A stretch of 64,000 nucleotides of DNA from Gallaecimonas xiamenensis 3-C-1 (GTDB lineage: Bacteria > Pseudomonadota > Gammaproteobacteria > Enterobacterales > Gallaecimonadaceae): NCBI RefSeq assembly GCF_000299915.1, contig NZ_AMRI01000017.1:1-64000 (forward strand). Reading direction: 5' to 3'. The notes beneath the pieces are model-generated. The model was not told the DNA's origin. It ran no database searches and worked only from the letters and a program-made list of their open reading frames with translations. The position numbers were made by a program, and so were the translations under genes. Shown one piece after another: positions 19,602-29,710 of this stretch (within the stretch, counting starts at the first letter, position 1; each line of letters opens with the position of its first letter).

Positions 19602-19629
19602 AAAAAAGCCGCCCGGTGGGCGGCTTTTT
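19602..19629. terminator. lpdA terminator (bidirectional)
   Basis: Stem GCCGCCC/GGGCGGC with a GGT loop, flanked by six A bases and five T bases. It sits 16 bases from the lpdA stop. Together with the hairpin at 19521 it insulates the convergent purEK and lpdA genes. Confidence 0.92.
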
Positions 19630-19645
19630 CGCATCAACAAGAGGC

Positions 19646-21070
19646 TTATTTCTTCTTCTTGGCCTTGGGGTTCGGCAGGTCGGTGATGGACCCTTCGTAA
19701 ACCTCGGCAGCCAGACCCACGGACTCGTGCAGAGTCGGGTGAGCGTGGATGGTCAGCGCGATGTCTTCGGCGTCGCAGCCCATCTCGATGGCCAGGCCAA
19801 TTTCACCCAGCAGTTCGCCAGCGTTGCTACCCACAGTAGCGCCGCCGATGATGCGGTGGGTGTTCTTGTCGAAAATCAGCTTGGTCATGCCGTCAGAAGT
19901 ATCGGAGGCGATGGCACGGCCGCTGGCTGCCCAGGGGAAGTTGGACACTTCGTACTGGATGCCTTTCTCTTTGGCTTCTTTCTCGGTCAGGCCAACCCAG
20001 GCCAGTTCCGGATCGGTATAGGCGATGGACGGAATGACTTTCGGGTCGAAGTAGTGCTTGAGGCCGGAGGCCACTTCAGCCGCCACGTGACCTTCGTGCA
20101 CGGCTTTGTGGGCCAGCATCGGCTGACCAACGATATCGCCGATGGCGAAGATGTTGGACACGTTGGTACGCATTTGTTTGTCGACAGCGATAAAGCCACG
20201 CTCGTCAACGTTGACGCCGGCTTTGTCGGCATCGATGAGTTTGCCGTTAGGAGTACGGCCGATAGCCACCAGCACGGCGTCGTAACGCACGGGCTCAGCC
20301 GGGGCGTTCTTGCCTTCCATGGTGACGTAGATGCCGTCTTCTTTGGCTTCTACGGCAGTCACCTTGGTTTCCAGCATCAGGTTCATTTTTTTGCTGATGC
20401 GCTTGGTGAAGATCTTGATGACGTCTTTGTCGGCAGCCGGTACCAGCTGGTCGAACATTTCAACTACGTCGATTTCACTGCCCAGGGCTTTGTAGACGGT
20501 GCCCATTTCCAGGCCGATGATACCGCCGCCCATCACCAGCATTTTCTTGGGGATGAAGCGCAGTTCGAGGGCGCCGGTGCTGTCCCAAATCCGCTCGTCC
20601 TGCGGAATGAACGGCAGGTTGATGGGACGGGAGCCGGCAGCAATGATGGCCTGCTCGAAGTTGATGGTGGTCTTGCCGCCTTCACCTTCGACTTCCAGGG
20701 TGTTGGCACCGGTGAATTTACCGAAGCCCTGCACAACTTTGACCTTACGCATTTTGGCCATGCCAGCCAGGCCGCCGGTCAGCTGACCCAGCACCTTGTT
20801 CTTGTGCTCACGCAGCTTGTCGAGATCGACTTCAGGCTTGCCGAAGGTGACACCGTGGCTTTCCATGGTGTTGGCTTCGTCAATGACCTTGGCAACGTGC
20901 AGCAGGGCTTTGGAAGGAATACAGCCCACATTCAGACAGACACCGCCCAGGGTGCTGTAACGCTCAACGATGACGGTGTCCAGACCGAGATCGGCGGCAC
21001 GGAAGGCCGCGGAGTAACCCCCCGGACCAGAACCCAGCACAACGACTTGTGCTTTGATTTCGTTGCTCAT
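19646..21070 (-). CDS. lpdA: Dihydrolipoyl dehydrogenase (E3)
   Basis: FAD flavoprotein that reoxidises lipoyl groups of pyruvate and 2-oxoglutarate dehydrogenases. 474 residues, as in E. coli. Visible motifs are VLGSGPGGYSAA (FAD), the redox disulfide CLNVGC, GGGIIGLE (NAD) and the C-terminal active-site HAHPTLHES. GAGGTAAT precedes the ATG. It lies downstream of aceF on the same strand but is separated by a terminator at 21133-21157, so as in E. coli it may be expressed both by readthrough and from a promoter of its own. I could not define that promoter confidently. Confidence 0.98.
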   Translation of the reverse strand: MSNEIKAQVVVLGSGPGGYSAAFRAADLGLDTVIVERYSTLGGVCLNVGCIPSKALLHVAKVIDEANTMESHGVTFGKPEVDLDKLREHKNKVLGQLTGGLAGMAKMRKVKVVQGFGKFTGANTLEVEGEGGKTTINFEQAIIAAGSRPINLPFIPQDERIWDSTGALELRFIPKKMLVMGGGIIGLEMGTVYKALGSEIDVVEMFDQLVPAADKDVIKIFTKRISKKMNLMLETKVTAVEAKEDGIYVTMEGKNAPAEPVRYDAVLVAIGRTPNGKLIDADKAGVNVDERGFIAVDKQMRTNVSNIFAIGDIVGQPMLAHKAVHEGHVAAEVASGLKHYFDPKVIPSIAYTDPELAWVGLTEKEAKEKGIQYEVSNFPWAASGRAIASDTSDGMTKLIFDKNTHRIIGGATVGSNAGELLGEIGLAIEMGCDAEDIALTIHAHPTLHESVGLAAEVYEGSITDLPNPKAKKKK

Positions 21071-21132
21071 TGATTACCTCGTTATTCTTTGCGCGGTGCC
21101 ACTCCTGTAGGGCACAGCAAGTGTAACGCTAT

Positions 21133-21157
21133 AAAAACGAGGGGGCAAAGCCCCCTC
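21133..21157 (-). terminator. Terminator/attenuator after aceF
   Basis: An 8-bp perfect stem GAGGGGGC/GCCCCCTC with an AAA loop. On the minus strand it runs into GTTTTTAT. It sits 5 bases after the aceF stop and should reduce readthrough into lpdA. Confidence 0.88.
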
Positions 21158-21162
21158 ATTGA

Positions 21163-23097
21163 TTACAGAATGATTTGTCGCAGGTCGCCCAGCAGACCGG
21201 ACAGGGTAGTGACAAAGCGGGCACCGTCGGCGCCGTCTATCACCCTGTGGTCGTAGGACAGGGCCAGCGGCGTCATCAGGCGCGGCTCGAATTCCTTACC
21301 GTTCCACTTGGGCTTGAAGTCCGCTTTGGACACACCCAGGATGGCCACATCCGGCGCGTTGACGATAGGCGTGAACTGGGTTCCGCCGATACCGCCGAGG
21401 CTGGAGATGGTGAAGCTGGAGCCCTGCATGTCGGCTGCGGTCAGTTTACCGGCGCGGGCCTTGGCAGAGATCTCACCCAGCTCCTTGGCCAGGTCGTAGA
21501 TGCCCTTCTTGTTGACATCACGGACCACAGGTACCACCAGGCCGTTGGGGGTGTCGACCGCGATACCGATGTGGACGAATTTCTTCATCACCAGGGATTC
21601 GCCGTCGTCACCGATGGAGCAGTTGAACTTGGGATGCAGCTCCAGGGCCTTGGCCACTGCCTTCATGATGAAGATCAGCGGTGAGATCTTGAAGCTTTCC
21701 TTCTGCTTGACCAGCAGATCGTTCTGGCTCTTACGGAAGCTTTCCAGCTCGGTGGTATCCGCCTCGTCAAACTGGGTAACGTGGGGGATCTGCACCCAGT
21801 TACGGTGCAGGTTGGGCCCGGAGATCTTCTGGATGCGGCTCATCTTCACCACTTCCACTTCCCCGAACTTGCCCCAGTCGACTTTCGGCCAGTCGATCAC
21901 CGACACGTTGCCGCCACCACTGGTGGCACCGGCCGCCGCTTTGGGACGGGCCAGCTCGGCTTTCACGTAAGCCTGCACGTCTTCCTTAAGGATACGGCTC
22001 TTACGGCCAGAACCTTTAACCAGGCTCAGGTCGACACCGAACTCACGGGCCAGACGGCGTACCGACGGGCTGGCGTGCACCAGGCCGGCGTGCTCTTTGG
22101 CGCCAGCTGAGGGATGATGCGGTACCGGCGGCGGCTTGGCAGCTTGGGCCGGGGCGGCGCTCGGCGCAGCAGGGGCAGGGGCAGCTGCGGCGGGGGCCGC
22201 TGCCGGGGCAACGCCCCGGGTTTCAACGCGGACAATCAAGGTGCCTTCGTTGATGGCGTCACCGGTTTTCACCAGAACTTCTTTAACCACGCCGGCAAAA
22301 GGCGCCGGGACTTCCATGGCGGCCTTGTCGCCTTCCACGGAAATCAGGCCTTGCTCGGCTTCGACGCTGTCGCCTACCGCCACCAGGACTTCAACGACCT
22401 GCACTTCACCGCCGGCATCCGGCAGGGCAACGTCTTTGACTTCCTTGGCGGCAGGAGCAGCAGCGGGAGCCGGAGCAGCAGTTTGCTCTGCCGGGGCAGC
22501 CGCCGCAGGAGCGGCCGGCGCTGCGGCGCCGGTTTCAATGATGGCCACCAGGGCGCCTTCGGAAATCTTGTCGCCGGTTTTCACCTTGATTTCGACAATC
22601 TTGCCGGCCAGCGGGCTGGGTACTTCCATGGCGGCTTTGTCGCCTTCCACAGAGGCCAGGCCCTGGTCTACTTCCACCAGGTCGCCCACAGCTACCAGCA
22701 CTTCCACCACTTCCACTTCACCACCGGCGTCAGGCAATAGCACTTCCTGACGGGCGCTGGCAGCAGCCGGGGCAGCGGCAACAGGCGCTGGCGCTTCGGC
22801 CTTGGGCGCTTCTTGGGCAGCAGGAGCGGCTTCTTCTTTGGCAGGCGCAGCAGCGGCGGCGCCTACTTCGATGGTGCCGATTTTGTCACCGGTGCTGACT
22901 TTGTCGCCAGCTTTGACGGTCAGGCTCTTGATGGTACCGGCGAAAGGCGCCGGTACTTCCATGGCGGCCTTGTCCCCTTCCACGGAGATAAGACCTTGTT
23001 CCTCTTCAACGCTGTCGCCCACGGCTACCAGCAGCTCGGTGACATCCACCGCGTCGCTGCCGATATCGGGCACGATCAGATCACGAGTCTCTGCCAT
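21163..23097 (-). CDS. aceF: Pyruvate dehydrogenase E2, dihydrolipoamide acetyltransferase
   Basis: Core of the pyruvate dehydrogenase complex; transfers acetyl from lipoate to CoA. 644 residues with three tandem lipoyl domains, each with the lysine in GDKAAMEV (first at K43; the others about 100 residues apart), separated by Ala/Pro-rich linkers. Then come a peripheral-subunit-binding domain ([15 protein letters not shown]) and the catalytic domain with YDHRVIDG near the C-terminus. I start at MAETRD (ATG at 23097), which has AAGGAAAG 7 bases upstream and lies 10 bases from the aceE stop. The longest frame extends wrongly into aceE. Confidence 0.97.
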   Translation of the reverse strand: MAETRDLIVPDIGSDAVDVTELLVAVGDSVEEEQGLISVEGDKAAMEVPAPFAGTIKSLTVKAGDKVSTGDKIGTIEVGAAAAAPAKEEAAPAAQEAPKAEAPAPVAAAPAAASARQEVLLPDAGGEVEVVEVLVAVGDLVEVDQGLASVEGDKAAMEVPSPLAGKIVEIKVKTGDKISEGALVAIIETGAAAPAAPAAAAPAEQTAAPAPAAAPAAKEVKDVALPDAGGEVQVVEVLVAVGDSVEAEQGLISVEGDKAAMEVPAPFAGVVKEVLVKTGDAINEGTLIVRVETRGVAPAAAPAAAAPAPAAPSAAPAQAAKPPPVPHHPSAGAKEHAGLVHASPSVRRLAREFGVDLSLVKGSGRKSRILKEDVQAYVKAELARPKAAAGATSGGGNVSVIDWPKVDWGKFGEVEVVKMSRIQKISGPNLHRNWVQIPHVTQFDEADTTELESFRKSQNDLLVKQKESFKISPLIFIMKAVAKALELHPKFNCSIGDDGESLVMKKFVHIGIAVDTPNGLVVPVVRDVNKKGIYDLAKELGEISAKARAGKLTAADMQGSSFTISSLGGIGGTQFTPIVNAPDVAILGVSKADFKPKWNGKEFEPRLMTPLALSYDHRVIDGADGARFVTTLSGLLGDLRQIIL

Positions 23098-23107
23098 TGC
23101 TCTTTCC

Positions 23108-25774
23108 TTACGCGTACAGCGGGTTGACTTTGTCGGCGTCGATACCGAAGCGGCTGATGGCCTCGGACACCAGTTTCTTCTCGACTTTACCGGCTTTGGC
23201 CAGCTCGTACAGGGCAGCGACCACCACATAGTGGGCGTTGACCTCGAAATGGCGGCGCAGGTTGTCGCGGCTGTCGGAACGGCCAAAACCGTCGGTACCC
23301 AGTACGCGGTAAGGACCGGGCACAAAGGCACGAACCTGATCGGCGTAGAGCTTCATGTAATCGGTCACGGCGACGGCCGGTACGTCCTTGGCCAGCACAC
23401 TGCTGATGTAGGGAACCTTGGCGTCGCTGTCAGGATGCAGCATGTTGAAACGCTCGGCATCCAGGCCGTCACGGGCCAGCTCGTTGAAGCTGGTGACGGA
23501 GAACACGTCCACGTCCACACCGAAGTCGTTAGCGAGGATCTGGGCCGCTTCACGGGCCTGCAGCAAGATAGTGCCGGAGCCCATCAGCTGGATCTGTGCC
23601 TTGCCGCTGCCTTTGACGGTTTCGAGCTTGTAGATACCCTTACGGATACCTTCCTCGGCACCTTCTGGCATGGCCGGCTGGTGATAGTTCTCGTTCATCA
23701 CCGTCAGGTAGTAGTAGACGTTTTCCTGATCGTCGCCGTACATGCGGCGGATGCCATCCTGCACTATCACCGCCACTTCGTAGCCGTAAGTGGGGTCATA
23801 GGTGATGCAGTTGGGAATAGTGCCGGCCAGGATGTGGCTGTGGCCGTCTTCGTGCTGCAGGCCTTCACCGTTAAGGGTGGTACGGCCGGCGGTGCCGCCA
23901 ACCAGGAAGCCACGGGCCTGCTGGTCACCGGCCGCCCAGGCCATGTCGCCAACACGCTGGAAGCCGAACATGGAGTAATAGACGTAGAAGGGGATCATCG
24001 GCTCGCCGTTGGTGCTGTAGCTGGTGGCAGCTGCAACCCAGTCGGACATGGCGCCCAGTTCGTTGATCCCTTCCTGCAGTACCTGGCCTTTTTTGTCTTC
24101 TTTGTAGAAGGCAACCTGGTCGGCGTCCTGTGGGGTGTATTTCTGGCCTTCACGGCTGTAGATACCCACCTGGCGGAACAGGCCTTCCATACCGAAGGTA
24201 CGGGCCTCATCGGGGATGATGGGGACGATACGCTTGCCCAGATTCTTGTCTTTGAGCAGCGCCGTGATCACCCGTACGAAGGCCATGGTGGTGGAGATCT
24301 CACGCTCACCGCTGCCTTTGGTAACAGATTCGAACGCATCGACGCCGGGGATGGCCAGCTCGCCGGCAAAGCGGGGTTGGCGGCGCGGCATGGTGCCGTG
24401 CAGCTGAGCGCGACGCTCCATCATGTACTTCACCTCGGGGCTCTCGGCACCGGGGTGGTAGTAAGGCAGGTCAGCCAGCTTGTCGTCGCTGATCGGAATG
24501 TTGAAACGGTCACGGAAGTACTTGATGGCTTCCATGTCCATTTTCTTGACCTGGTGGGCAATGTTCTTGCCTTCACCGGCGTCACCCATGCCGTAACCTT
24601 TAACGGTTTTGGCGAGGATAACGGTGGGGCGGCCCTTGGTGTTTACGGCACGGTGATAAGCGGCGTACACCTTGTAGGGATCGTGACCACCACGGTTGAG
24701 GCGCCAGATGTCGTCGTCGGACATGTTGGCGACCATTTCCTTGGTCTCTTCGTATTTGCCGAAGAAGTTATCACGGGTGTACTTGCCGCCCTTGGCTTTG
24801 CAGTTCTGGTATTCGCCGTCGACGGTTTCTTCCATCAGCTGCAGCAGCTTGCCGGAGGTGTCGCGGGCCAGCAGCGGATCCCAGTAGCGGCCCCAGATCA
24901 CCTTCAGCACTTCCCAGCCGGCGCCACGGAAGGTGCCTTCCAGTTCCTGGATGATCTTACCGTTCCCCCGAACGGGACCGTCCAGGCGCTGCAGGTTGCA
25001 GTTGATGATAAAGGTCAGGTTGTCCAGCTTCTCGCGGGCCGCCAGGCTGATGGCACCCAGGGCTTCCGGCTCGTCACACTCGCCGTCACCCAGGAAGCAG
25101 TAAACCCGCTGCTCGGAGCAATCTTTGATGCCGCGATCAGTGAGGTACTTGAGGAAGCGCGCCTGGTAAATGGCGGCGATGGGCCCCAGGCCCATGGATA
25201 CGGTGGGGAACTGCCAGTAGTCCGGCATCAATTTCGGGTGCGGATAAGAGGACAGGCCTTGACCGTCCGCTTCCTGGCGGAAGCTGTCCAGCTGTTCCTC
25301 GGTCAAGCGACCTTCCAGGAAAGAGCGGGAATAGATACCGGGGGAGATGTGGCCCTGGAAGTAGATCAGGTCGCCACCGTCTTTGTCATTGGGTGCGCGG
25401 AAGAAGTGGTTGAAGCCCACATCATAAAGAGTCGCGCTGGAAGCAAAAGAAGAAATGTGGCCACCCAGCTCCAGGTTCTTCTTGGAGCCGCGCAGCACCA
25501 TGGCCAGGGCGTTCCAACGAATGATGGAGCGGATACGGCGTTCCATGCCCTGGTCGCCCGGCATTTCCGGTTCCTGGCCAGCAGGAATGGTGTTGACGTA
25601 AGCGGTGGTGGCTTCGAAAGGCAGGTGAGCGCCATTACGACGAGCCTGATCGGTCAGGGATTCCAGCAGGTAATGGGCGCGTTCAGCACCTTCTTCGTCC
25701 ATGACAGCCTGGAGCGCGTCCAGCCATTCACGGGTTTCCTGCGGGTCCACGTCATGCATAACCTTCTCTGACAT
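23108..25774 (-). CDS. aceE: Pyruvate dehydrogenase E1 component
   Basis: Homodimeric thiamine-diphosphate decarboxylase that oxidises pyruvate and reductively acetylates AceF. 888 residues, as in E. coli (887). The N-terminus [10 protein letters not shown] binds E2 in relatives. ThDP binding is shown by the GDGECDEPE ... NCNLQRLDG segment, with [13 protein letters not shown] in the active-site region. Second gene of pdhR-aceE-aceF, 61 bases after pdhR, with no terminator in between. Induced when pyruvate releases PdhR. Confidence 0.98.
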   Translation of the reverse strand: MSEKVMHDVDPQETREWLDALQAVMDEEGAERAHYLLESLTDQARRNGAHLPFEATTAYVNTIPAGQEPEMPGDQGMERRIRSIIRWNALAMVLRGSKKNLELGGHISSFASSATLYDVGFNHFFRAPNDKDGGDLIYFQGHISPGIYSRSFLEGRLTEEQLDSFRQEADGQGLSSYPHPKLMPDYWQFPTVSMGLGPIAAIYQARFLKYLTDRGIKDCSEQRVYCFLGDGECDEPEALGAISLAAREKLDNLTFIINCNLQRLDGPVRGNGKIIQELEGTFRGAGWEVLKVIWGRYWDPLLARDTSGKLLQLMEETVDGEYQNCKAKGGKYTRDNFFGKYEETKEMVANMSDDDIWRLNRGGHDPYKVYAAYHRAVNTKGRPTVILAKTVKGYGMGDAGEGKNIAHQVKKMDMEAIKYFRDRFNIPISDDKLADLPYYHPGAESPEVKYMMERRAQLHGTMPRRQPRFAGELAIPGVDAFESVTKGSGEREISTTMAFVRVITALLKDKNLGKRIVPIIPDEARTFGMEGLFRQVGIYSREGQKYTPQDADQVAFYKEDKKGQVLQEGINELGAMSDWVAAATSYSTNGEPMIPFYVYYSMFGFQRVGDMAWAAGDQQARGFLVGGTAGRTTLNGEGLQHEDGHSHILAGTIPNCITYDPTYGYEVAVIVQDGIRRMYGDDQENVYYYLTVMNENYHQPAMPEGAEEGIRKGIYKLETVKGSGKAQIQLMGSGTILLQAREAAQILANDFGVDVDVFSVTSFNELARDGLDAERFNMLHPDSDAKVPYISSVLAKDVPAVAVTDYMKLYADQVRAFVPGPYRVLGTDGFGRSDSRDNLRRHFEVNAHYVVVAALYELAKAGKVEKKLVSEAISRFGIDADKVNPLYA

Positions 25775-25835
25775 GGCTTTTTCCTTATCTTGCTCTGATT
25801 GTGATTAAAGATGCGGCTGCGCTCTAAACCATAGA

Positions 25836-26615
25836 CTAGGTTTTAGAGCCAGACGGTTTGCTTTGCAGTCGCCGCAAAGAGCGCTGCAGACGGCTTTGTT
25901 CGCGGCGGATATCCAACAAAGTTTCTTCCAGGTAGGCCAGGTGCTGCTCACAGGCGCTGCGGGCTTCCTGGGGTTTGCCGGACACAATACATTCCAGCAA
26001 ATACTTGCGATGCTGCCCGACCCTTTCCGGTGCGCTGGAACGCTGGTACAGCATTTCCAGGTTCAACTGCACGTTCTGGATCAGCAGCGGTTTCATCACG
26101 CGGAACAGGTGCAGGATCACCACATTGTGGCTGGCCTGGGCTACCAGTTCATGAAATCGGGTAATGGCCTTGGCTTCCAAGGGCACATCGTCAGTGCTAT
26201 GGGCCTTTTCCACGTCCACATAGGCTGCGCGGATCTCGGCAAAATCGGCGTCAGTTCCACGCAGGGCGGCGTAGTAGGCCGCCATGGCTTCCAAAGCGTA
26301 ACGGAACTCCAGCAGGTCCAGCTGCCCTTCCGAGTGATGGGTCAACATCTCGAACAGGGGATTGGCCAGCTCGCCATAGATATCCTGGCTGACATAGGTG
26401 CCGCCACCCTGGCGGCGCACCAGCAGACCTTTGGCCTCCAGTTTCTGGATAGCCTCGCGTACCGAGGGTCTGGACACCTCGAACTGGGTCGCCAGCTCCC
26501 TTTCAGGGGGCAGCTTCTGCCCTGGAGCCAGGGTGCCCTCGAGGATCAAGGTTTCCAGTTGTTCCTGAATGACATCCGCCAGACGGGGTTGTCTTATCCT
26601 TTGGTAACCAGCCAT
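25836..26615 (-). CDS. pdhR: Pyruvate dehydrogenase complex repressor PdhR (GntR family)
   Basis: A 259-residue GntR/FadR-type regulator: winged helix-turn-helix at about 8-75 (PPERELATQFEVSRPSVREA, then RRQGGGTYV), followed by an all-helical FCD effector domain. In E. coli it senses pyruvate and represses pdhR-aceEF-lpd. The start MAGYQRIRQPRL aligns with E. coli MAYSKIRQPKL. No Shine-Dalgarno precedes the ATG; the space is occupied by the PdhR operator, so initiation may be weak and repression direct. Confidence 0.96.
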   Translation of the reverse strand: MAGYQRIRQPRLADVIQEQLETLILEGTLAPGQKLPPERELATQFEVSRPSVREAIQKLEAKGLLVRRQGGGTYVSQDIYGELANPLFEMLTHHSEGQLDLLEFRYALEAMAAYYAALRGTDADFAEIRAAYVDVEKAHSTDDVPLEAKAITRFHELVAQASHNVVILHLFRVMKPLLIQNVQLNLEMLYQRSSAPERVGQHRKYLLECIVSGKPQEARSACEQHLAYLEETLLDIRREQSRLQRSLRRLQSKPSGSKT

Positions 26616-26622
26616 GGTGTCA

Positions 26623-26637
26623 ATTGGTCAGACCAAT
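26623..26637. promoter_or_regulatory. PdhR operator O1
   Basis: ATTGGTCAGACCAAT is a perfect dyad matching the PdhR consensus ATTGGTNNNACCAAT. It lies 8-22 bases upstream of the pdhR ATG, about +12 to +26 relative to the predicted start, the same arrangement as in E. coli. Confidence 0.92.
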
Positions 26638-26655
26638 AGCATGAAAAGTGCACTC

Positions 26656-26684
26656 ACCTTAGCAAAAGGTTTGCGCACTGTCTA
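26656..26684 (-). promoter_or_regulatory. pdhR-aceEF promoter
   Basis: On the minus strand TAGACA (26679-26684, 5/6 to consensus), a 17-base spacer, then TAAGGT (26656-26661, 3/6). The implied start is about 26649, which places operator O1 just downstream. A moderate promoter, in keeping with a repressed gene. Confidence 0.55.
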
Positions 26685-26740
26685 TTCGCCCAAGGTGGAT
26701 AACCAGCCTGGGGCGCTGTAACCCCAAGCTGACGAGAAAA

Positions 26741-26755
26741 ATTGGTCAGACCAAA
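26741..26755. promoter_or_regulatory. Second PdhR-type operator O2
   Basis: ATTGGTCAGACCAAA is one base from the perfect dyad. It overlaps the stop codon of ampE, 118 bp from O1 centre to centre, upstream of the pdhR -35. Confidence 0.75.
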
Positions 26756-27546
26756 AGTCCGAAGAGGATCAAGGCCGCAACCAGGGCCAGGAAGAACAGC
26801 AGATTGCGTTTGGCCAGGGCCACCATAAAGAGGGCCGGCTTCTCGGAACAGGGCTGGGAACAATCCACCTCTTCGGCAGCCAAGGCCACCCGCCCCAGGT
26901 AGTCTTCGTTGTCCTTAGGATGGTGCAGCAAACCTTCAAGCCACTTGGGCATGGCCCTGGAGTAATGGCCCACAAAGGCAAAACCCAGGGCGGTAAGGCG
27001 CACCGGTAACCAGTCCACCAACTTCATCAGCTTACGCGCCTCCGGCACCTCGTTGTCATGCCAATAGCGCAGTACGCCGTAAGCCAGGGCCGGCCCTACC
27101 CCACCCAACACAAAGAAGAAGAGGATGGCGCAGTAGTGGCGGTAGTTAGCCCAGAGCAGGGCCATCATGGTTCTTTCCCGGCCGCTGTAGGTGGCTGAGG
27201 TCAGAGGCGCTTCAAGGGACTCGGAGCAAAGGTCCGCCGCTTCCAGATCGCCCCGGGAAAAGGCGTTAAGCATGCGTCTGTAGGTTTGGCGCACCGCTGT
27301 GGTGCTGAGGCCGACCCACAGCAGCAATACCGCCAGCGGCCAGGACAGGATCCAGGGGCTATACCAGAGCAGCCCGTCCACCAGCAGCGACACCGCTACC
27401 AGCGCCAGCAGCAATAAGGGCCAGGGCAACTGCGGGGTGCGCAGGGCCAGAGGCAGCTTGGCCAGCCAGCTGTCCAGTTGCCAGGCTGGTGGTAGCATCA
27501 GGACCCTGTCCAGGGCCAGCAGCGCCAAAAGGGTGATCAGCATCAT
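26746..27546 (-). CDS. ampE: AmpE-like inner-membrane protein
   Basis: A 266-residue polytopic membrane protein with four hydrophobic stretches and the family motif DWLPVRLTALGFAFVGHY. AmpE is encoded with AmpD and implicated in beta-lactam signalling; its biochemical role is unclear. ATG at 27546 overlaps the ampD stop by 4 bases (ATGA), so it is coupled to ampD. Its last codons form part of PdhR operator O2. It follows ampD and precedes pdhR on the same strand, with no terminator hairpin seen before pdhR. Confidence 0.92.
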   Translation of the reverse strand: MMLITLLALLALDRVLMLPPAWQLDSWLAKLPLALRTPQLPWPLLLLALVAVSLLVDGLLWYSPWILSWPLAVLLLWVGLSTTAVRQTYRRMLNAFSRGDLEAADLCSESLEAPLTSATYSGRERTMMALLWANYRHYCAILFFFVLGGVGPALAYGVLRYWHDNEVPEARKLMKLVDWLPVRLTALGFAFVGHYSRAMPKWLEGLLHHPKDNEDYLGRVALAAEEVDCSQPCSEKPALFMVALAKRNLLFFLALVAALILFGLLV

Positions 27547-28085
27547 GGGTGAGACTCCAGGGCTCGGTAGTATGCCAGCCAGTCGAACAGGGGGCCGGGA
27601 TCGCTTTTCCTTGAGGGGGCTATGGTTTCATGGGCTGTGACCCGGTCAGGTCCGATCTCTGTGACCGAAAACAGCCAACGGCTGAGTTCGGCCAGGGCCT
27701 GGTATTGAGGGGCGGTGAAGGGCAGGTGGTCAGCCCCTTCCAATTCGACTCCCAGGCTGAAGTCGTTAAGGCGCTCACGGCCCTGGAAGCACGACAGGCC
27801 TGCATGCCAGGCCCTGGCTGACAGCGCGACAAACTGCCAAACCTGGCCACTGCGCTCGATAAAGAAGTGGGCCGACACCCGCACCCCTGCAAGCCTTTGC
27901 AGCCAGGGATGCTGGTGACAATCGAGACTGCCGTCGAAAAATGCCGGCACCAGCCCCTGGCCAAACTGCTGTGGTGGCAGGCTGATGTTATGCAACACCA
28001 ACAGTGACGGCGAGTCGCTGCTGGGACGCTCATCAAAATGGGGGCTGGGGTGGCGCCGGGCGCCGGGGTACCAGTCTGGTGCCAT
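27543..28085 (-). CDS. ampD: 1,6-anhydro-N-acetylmuramoyl-L-alanine amidase AmpD
   Basis: Cytoplasmic zinc amidase that removes the peptide from anhydro-muropeptides during wall recycling; its loss derepresses AmpC in species with AmpR. Zinc ligands are about H32 (LVLHNIS), H152 (TAHETIAP) and D162 (SDPGP). RVSAHFFI and AWHAG are family signatures. I start at MAPDWYPGARRHPSPHFD (ATG 28085), which has GGAG 6 bases upstream and gives 180 residues, close to E. coli AmpD. The longer frame adds 45 residues without family match. Confidence 0.95.
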   Translation of the reverse strand: MAPDWYPGARRHPSPHFDERPSSDSPSLLVLHNISLPPQQFGQGLVPAFFDGSLDCHQHPWLQRLAGVRVSAHFFIERSGQVWQFVALSARAWHAGLSCFQGRERLNDFSLGVELEGADHLPFTAPQYQALAELSRWLFSVTEIGPDRVTAHETIAPSRKSDPGPLFDWLAYYRALESHP

Positions 28086-28150
28086 CAGTGACTCCAAAAG
28101 CATCTGAAGCCACTGTAGCATAAGCCAATAACTGGCTGAAAAGCGGTGTT

Positions 28151-28324
28151 TTAGTCTAAGTCGTCGGACTCGGAAGGGGATTCTTCTTCGGCGGGAATGG
28201 CCCTGTCGCCCGAGGCCCACTCACCAAGATCGATCAATTGGCAACGCTTAGAACAAAAGGGCCTGAACGGGCTCTGTTCCGACCAGGGAACGGACTTACC
28301 GCAAATGGGACATGCTACTACCAA
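28151..28324 (-). CDS. yacG: DNA gyrase inhibitor YacG (zinc-binding)
   Basis: A 57-residue protein with a treble-clef zinc site: C5-x2-C8 (CPICGK) and C24-x3-C28 (CSKRC), followed by the invariant QLIDLGEWA and an acidic tail. YacG binds the GyrB C-terminus and inhibits gyrase in E. coli. No ATG exists in frame. A TTG at 28322-28324 with GGAG 7-8 bases upstream gives the correct family N-terminus (LVVACPICG). It lies directly downstream of zapD in the conserved coaE-zapD-yacG order. Confidence 0.93.
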   Translation of the reverse strand: MVVACPICGKSVPWSEQSPFRPFCSKRCQLIDLGEWASGDRAIPAEEESPSESDDLD

Positions 28325-28333
28325 ACCTTGCTC

Positions 28334-29071
28334 CTACTGCCAGCTGCAATGGGTCAATACCATGGGGATATCGTCAGCCACGGCGGTGGTCTCCCCGTCA
28401 TCCCCCAACGCCATCAGGCGCACCGTGTAGCGCCCTCTGTGACCGGAGACGCTAGGGTAAAGCCCAGCAGGCAGCCCGGCAAGCTGCAGCAGCACCAGGT
28501 TTTCGGCGCTGGCCTGGTAAAAGCCATTGCGGGCCAGCACCTGTTCCCGACGCCCGCCTTCCCTGACCAGATGCAAGAACAGCCCCAGGGCCCGGGCAAC
28601 GGGCTCCACTTTGTCCAGCCAGGCGGCCACGTCGGCCTGTTGCAATACGGCGCTGCGCTGTTGCCAGCAAGCCAGTTGCGGCAGATCGAAAGGAGCATCA
28701 CCACCGGCCACACTGAATCGGGCCCTAAGGGCCATCAACAAGGGGTCATCCCGCCAGCCAGGGGGCAGTCTTTGCTGGGTCAACAGCCATTGGCGGTGGC
28801 CTTGCAGCTCCTTGTTAAGGCCGGATAACTGCTCGGCGTCCACCCCAGGCATGGCAGCCCAGCGGCCCAACTGTTCAATGGTTCTTTCCAGATCCTTGAT
28901 CAGTTCAGCCTTGATATCGCCACGCTCCAGCACATCCAGCAGATCGAACAGGGCCGTAAAAAACGGCCAATCGGCATTGTCGGCCGCCTTGAACAGGCGC
29001 CGAAGCAGATAATCGAGCCGCAGGTAGGCACGGAATTTTTCAGAAAGGGGAAACTCGAACTGGCAGTCCAT
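28334..29071 (-). CDS. zapD: Cell division protein ZapD
   Basis: FtsZ-binding protein that bundles filaments at the Z ring. The 245-residue product starts MDCQFEFPLSEKFRAYLRL, in line with E. coli ZapD (247 residues, FEHPLNEKMRTWLR). NGFYQ and LYPSVSGHRGRY near the C-terminus are family blocks. The ATG at 29071 is chosen by family length. A TTG at 29107, immediately after the coaE stop and with AAAGG upstream, would add 12 residues and has the better ribosome site, so the start is not settled. Confidence 0.92.
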   Translation of the reverse strand: MDCQFEFPLSEKFRAYLRLDYLLRRLFKAADNADWPFFTALFDLLDVLERGDIKAELIKDLERTIEQLGRWAAMPGVDAEQLSGLNKELQGHRQWLLTQQRLPPGWRDDPLLMALRARFSVAGGDAPFDLPQLACWQQRSAVLQQADVAAWLDKVEPVARALGLFLHLVREGGRREQVLARNGFYQASAENLVLLQLAGLPAGLYPSVSGHRGRYTVRLMALGDDGETTAVADDIPMVLTHCSWQ

Positions 29072-29107
29072 GCTCCACAATACATCGTCAAAAAAATGTC
29101 GTATCAA

Positions 29108-29710
29108 TCATAGCCTTTTTTGGGCAGCCATCGACAGGTATTGACGGTGTAAAAACTGAACCTGGGCTTTCAGGTCGGCCAGATTGCCACCATTGTCCAC
29201 CACCTGGTCAGCATATTGCAGCCGCTCGTCGCGGGGCAGCTGCCTTGCCATGATGGCGTCGGCATCGGCGCTCTTGTCACGGGCTAACACCCGCTGGCGC
29301 TGCAGTTCGGGGGCGGCGTCCACCACCAATACCTGGTCGCAGTCCTTACAGAGGCCGTTTTCTATGAGCAAAGGCACCACCCACAGCACATAAGGGCTTT
29401 TGGCGTTGGCCAACTGCTCCGCCATGCTGCTGCGTATCAGTGGGTGTAACAAGGCGTTGAGCCATTGGCGCTCGGTCTCATTATTGAACACCCTTTGGCG
29501 CAGTGCTGCCCTGTCCAACTGGCCGTCGGGCTGAAGCAGCGCAGCACCAAAATGCTCGACTATGGCCGCCAGTCCCTGGGTACCGGGTTCAACCACTTCC
29601 CTGGCCACCAGGTCGGCATCCACAAGCACTATGCCCAGTTCCGCAAACAGATCCGCCACCGTGCTCTTGCCGGAACCTATGCCGCCGGTCAATCCCACCA
29701 CAAAGCTCAT
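29108..29710 (-). CDS. coaE: Dephospho-CoA kinase
   Basis: Phosphorylates the 3' hydroxyl of dephospho-CoA, the last step of CoA synthesis. 200 residues: P-loop GLTGGIGSGKST at residues 7-18, then VDADLVAREVVEPG (substrate/CoA domain) and the RQLPRDERLQYAD lid region. The ATG at 29710 overlaps the pilD stop (ATGA). The longest frame runs 65 codons into pilD and is not real. Translationally coupled to pilD, as in many gammaproteobacteria. Confidence 0.96.
   Translation of the reverse strand: MSFVVGLTGGIGSGKSTVADLFAELGIVLVDADLVAREVVEPGTQGLAAIVEHFGAALLQPDGQLDRAALRQRVFNNETERQWLNALLHPLIRSSMAEQLANAKSPYVLWVVPLLIENGLCKDCDQVLVVDAAPELQRQRVLARDKSADADAIMARQLPRDERLQYADQVVDNGGNLADLKAQVQFLHRQYLSMAAQKRL

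Noticed and set aside
22285-23097. Three similar blocks about 300 bases apart that look like DNA repeats
   Set aside because: They encode the three lipoyl domains of AceF; the similarity is a protein-level domain repeat.
22802-25771. A 989-codon plus-strand frame opposite aceE/aceF
   Set aside because: Antisense shadow of aceE and the first lipoyl domain; no independent motifs.
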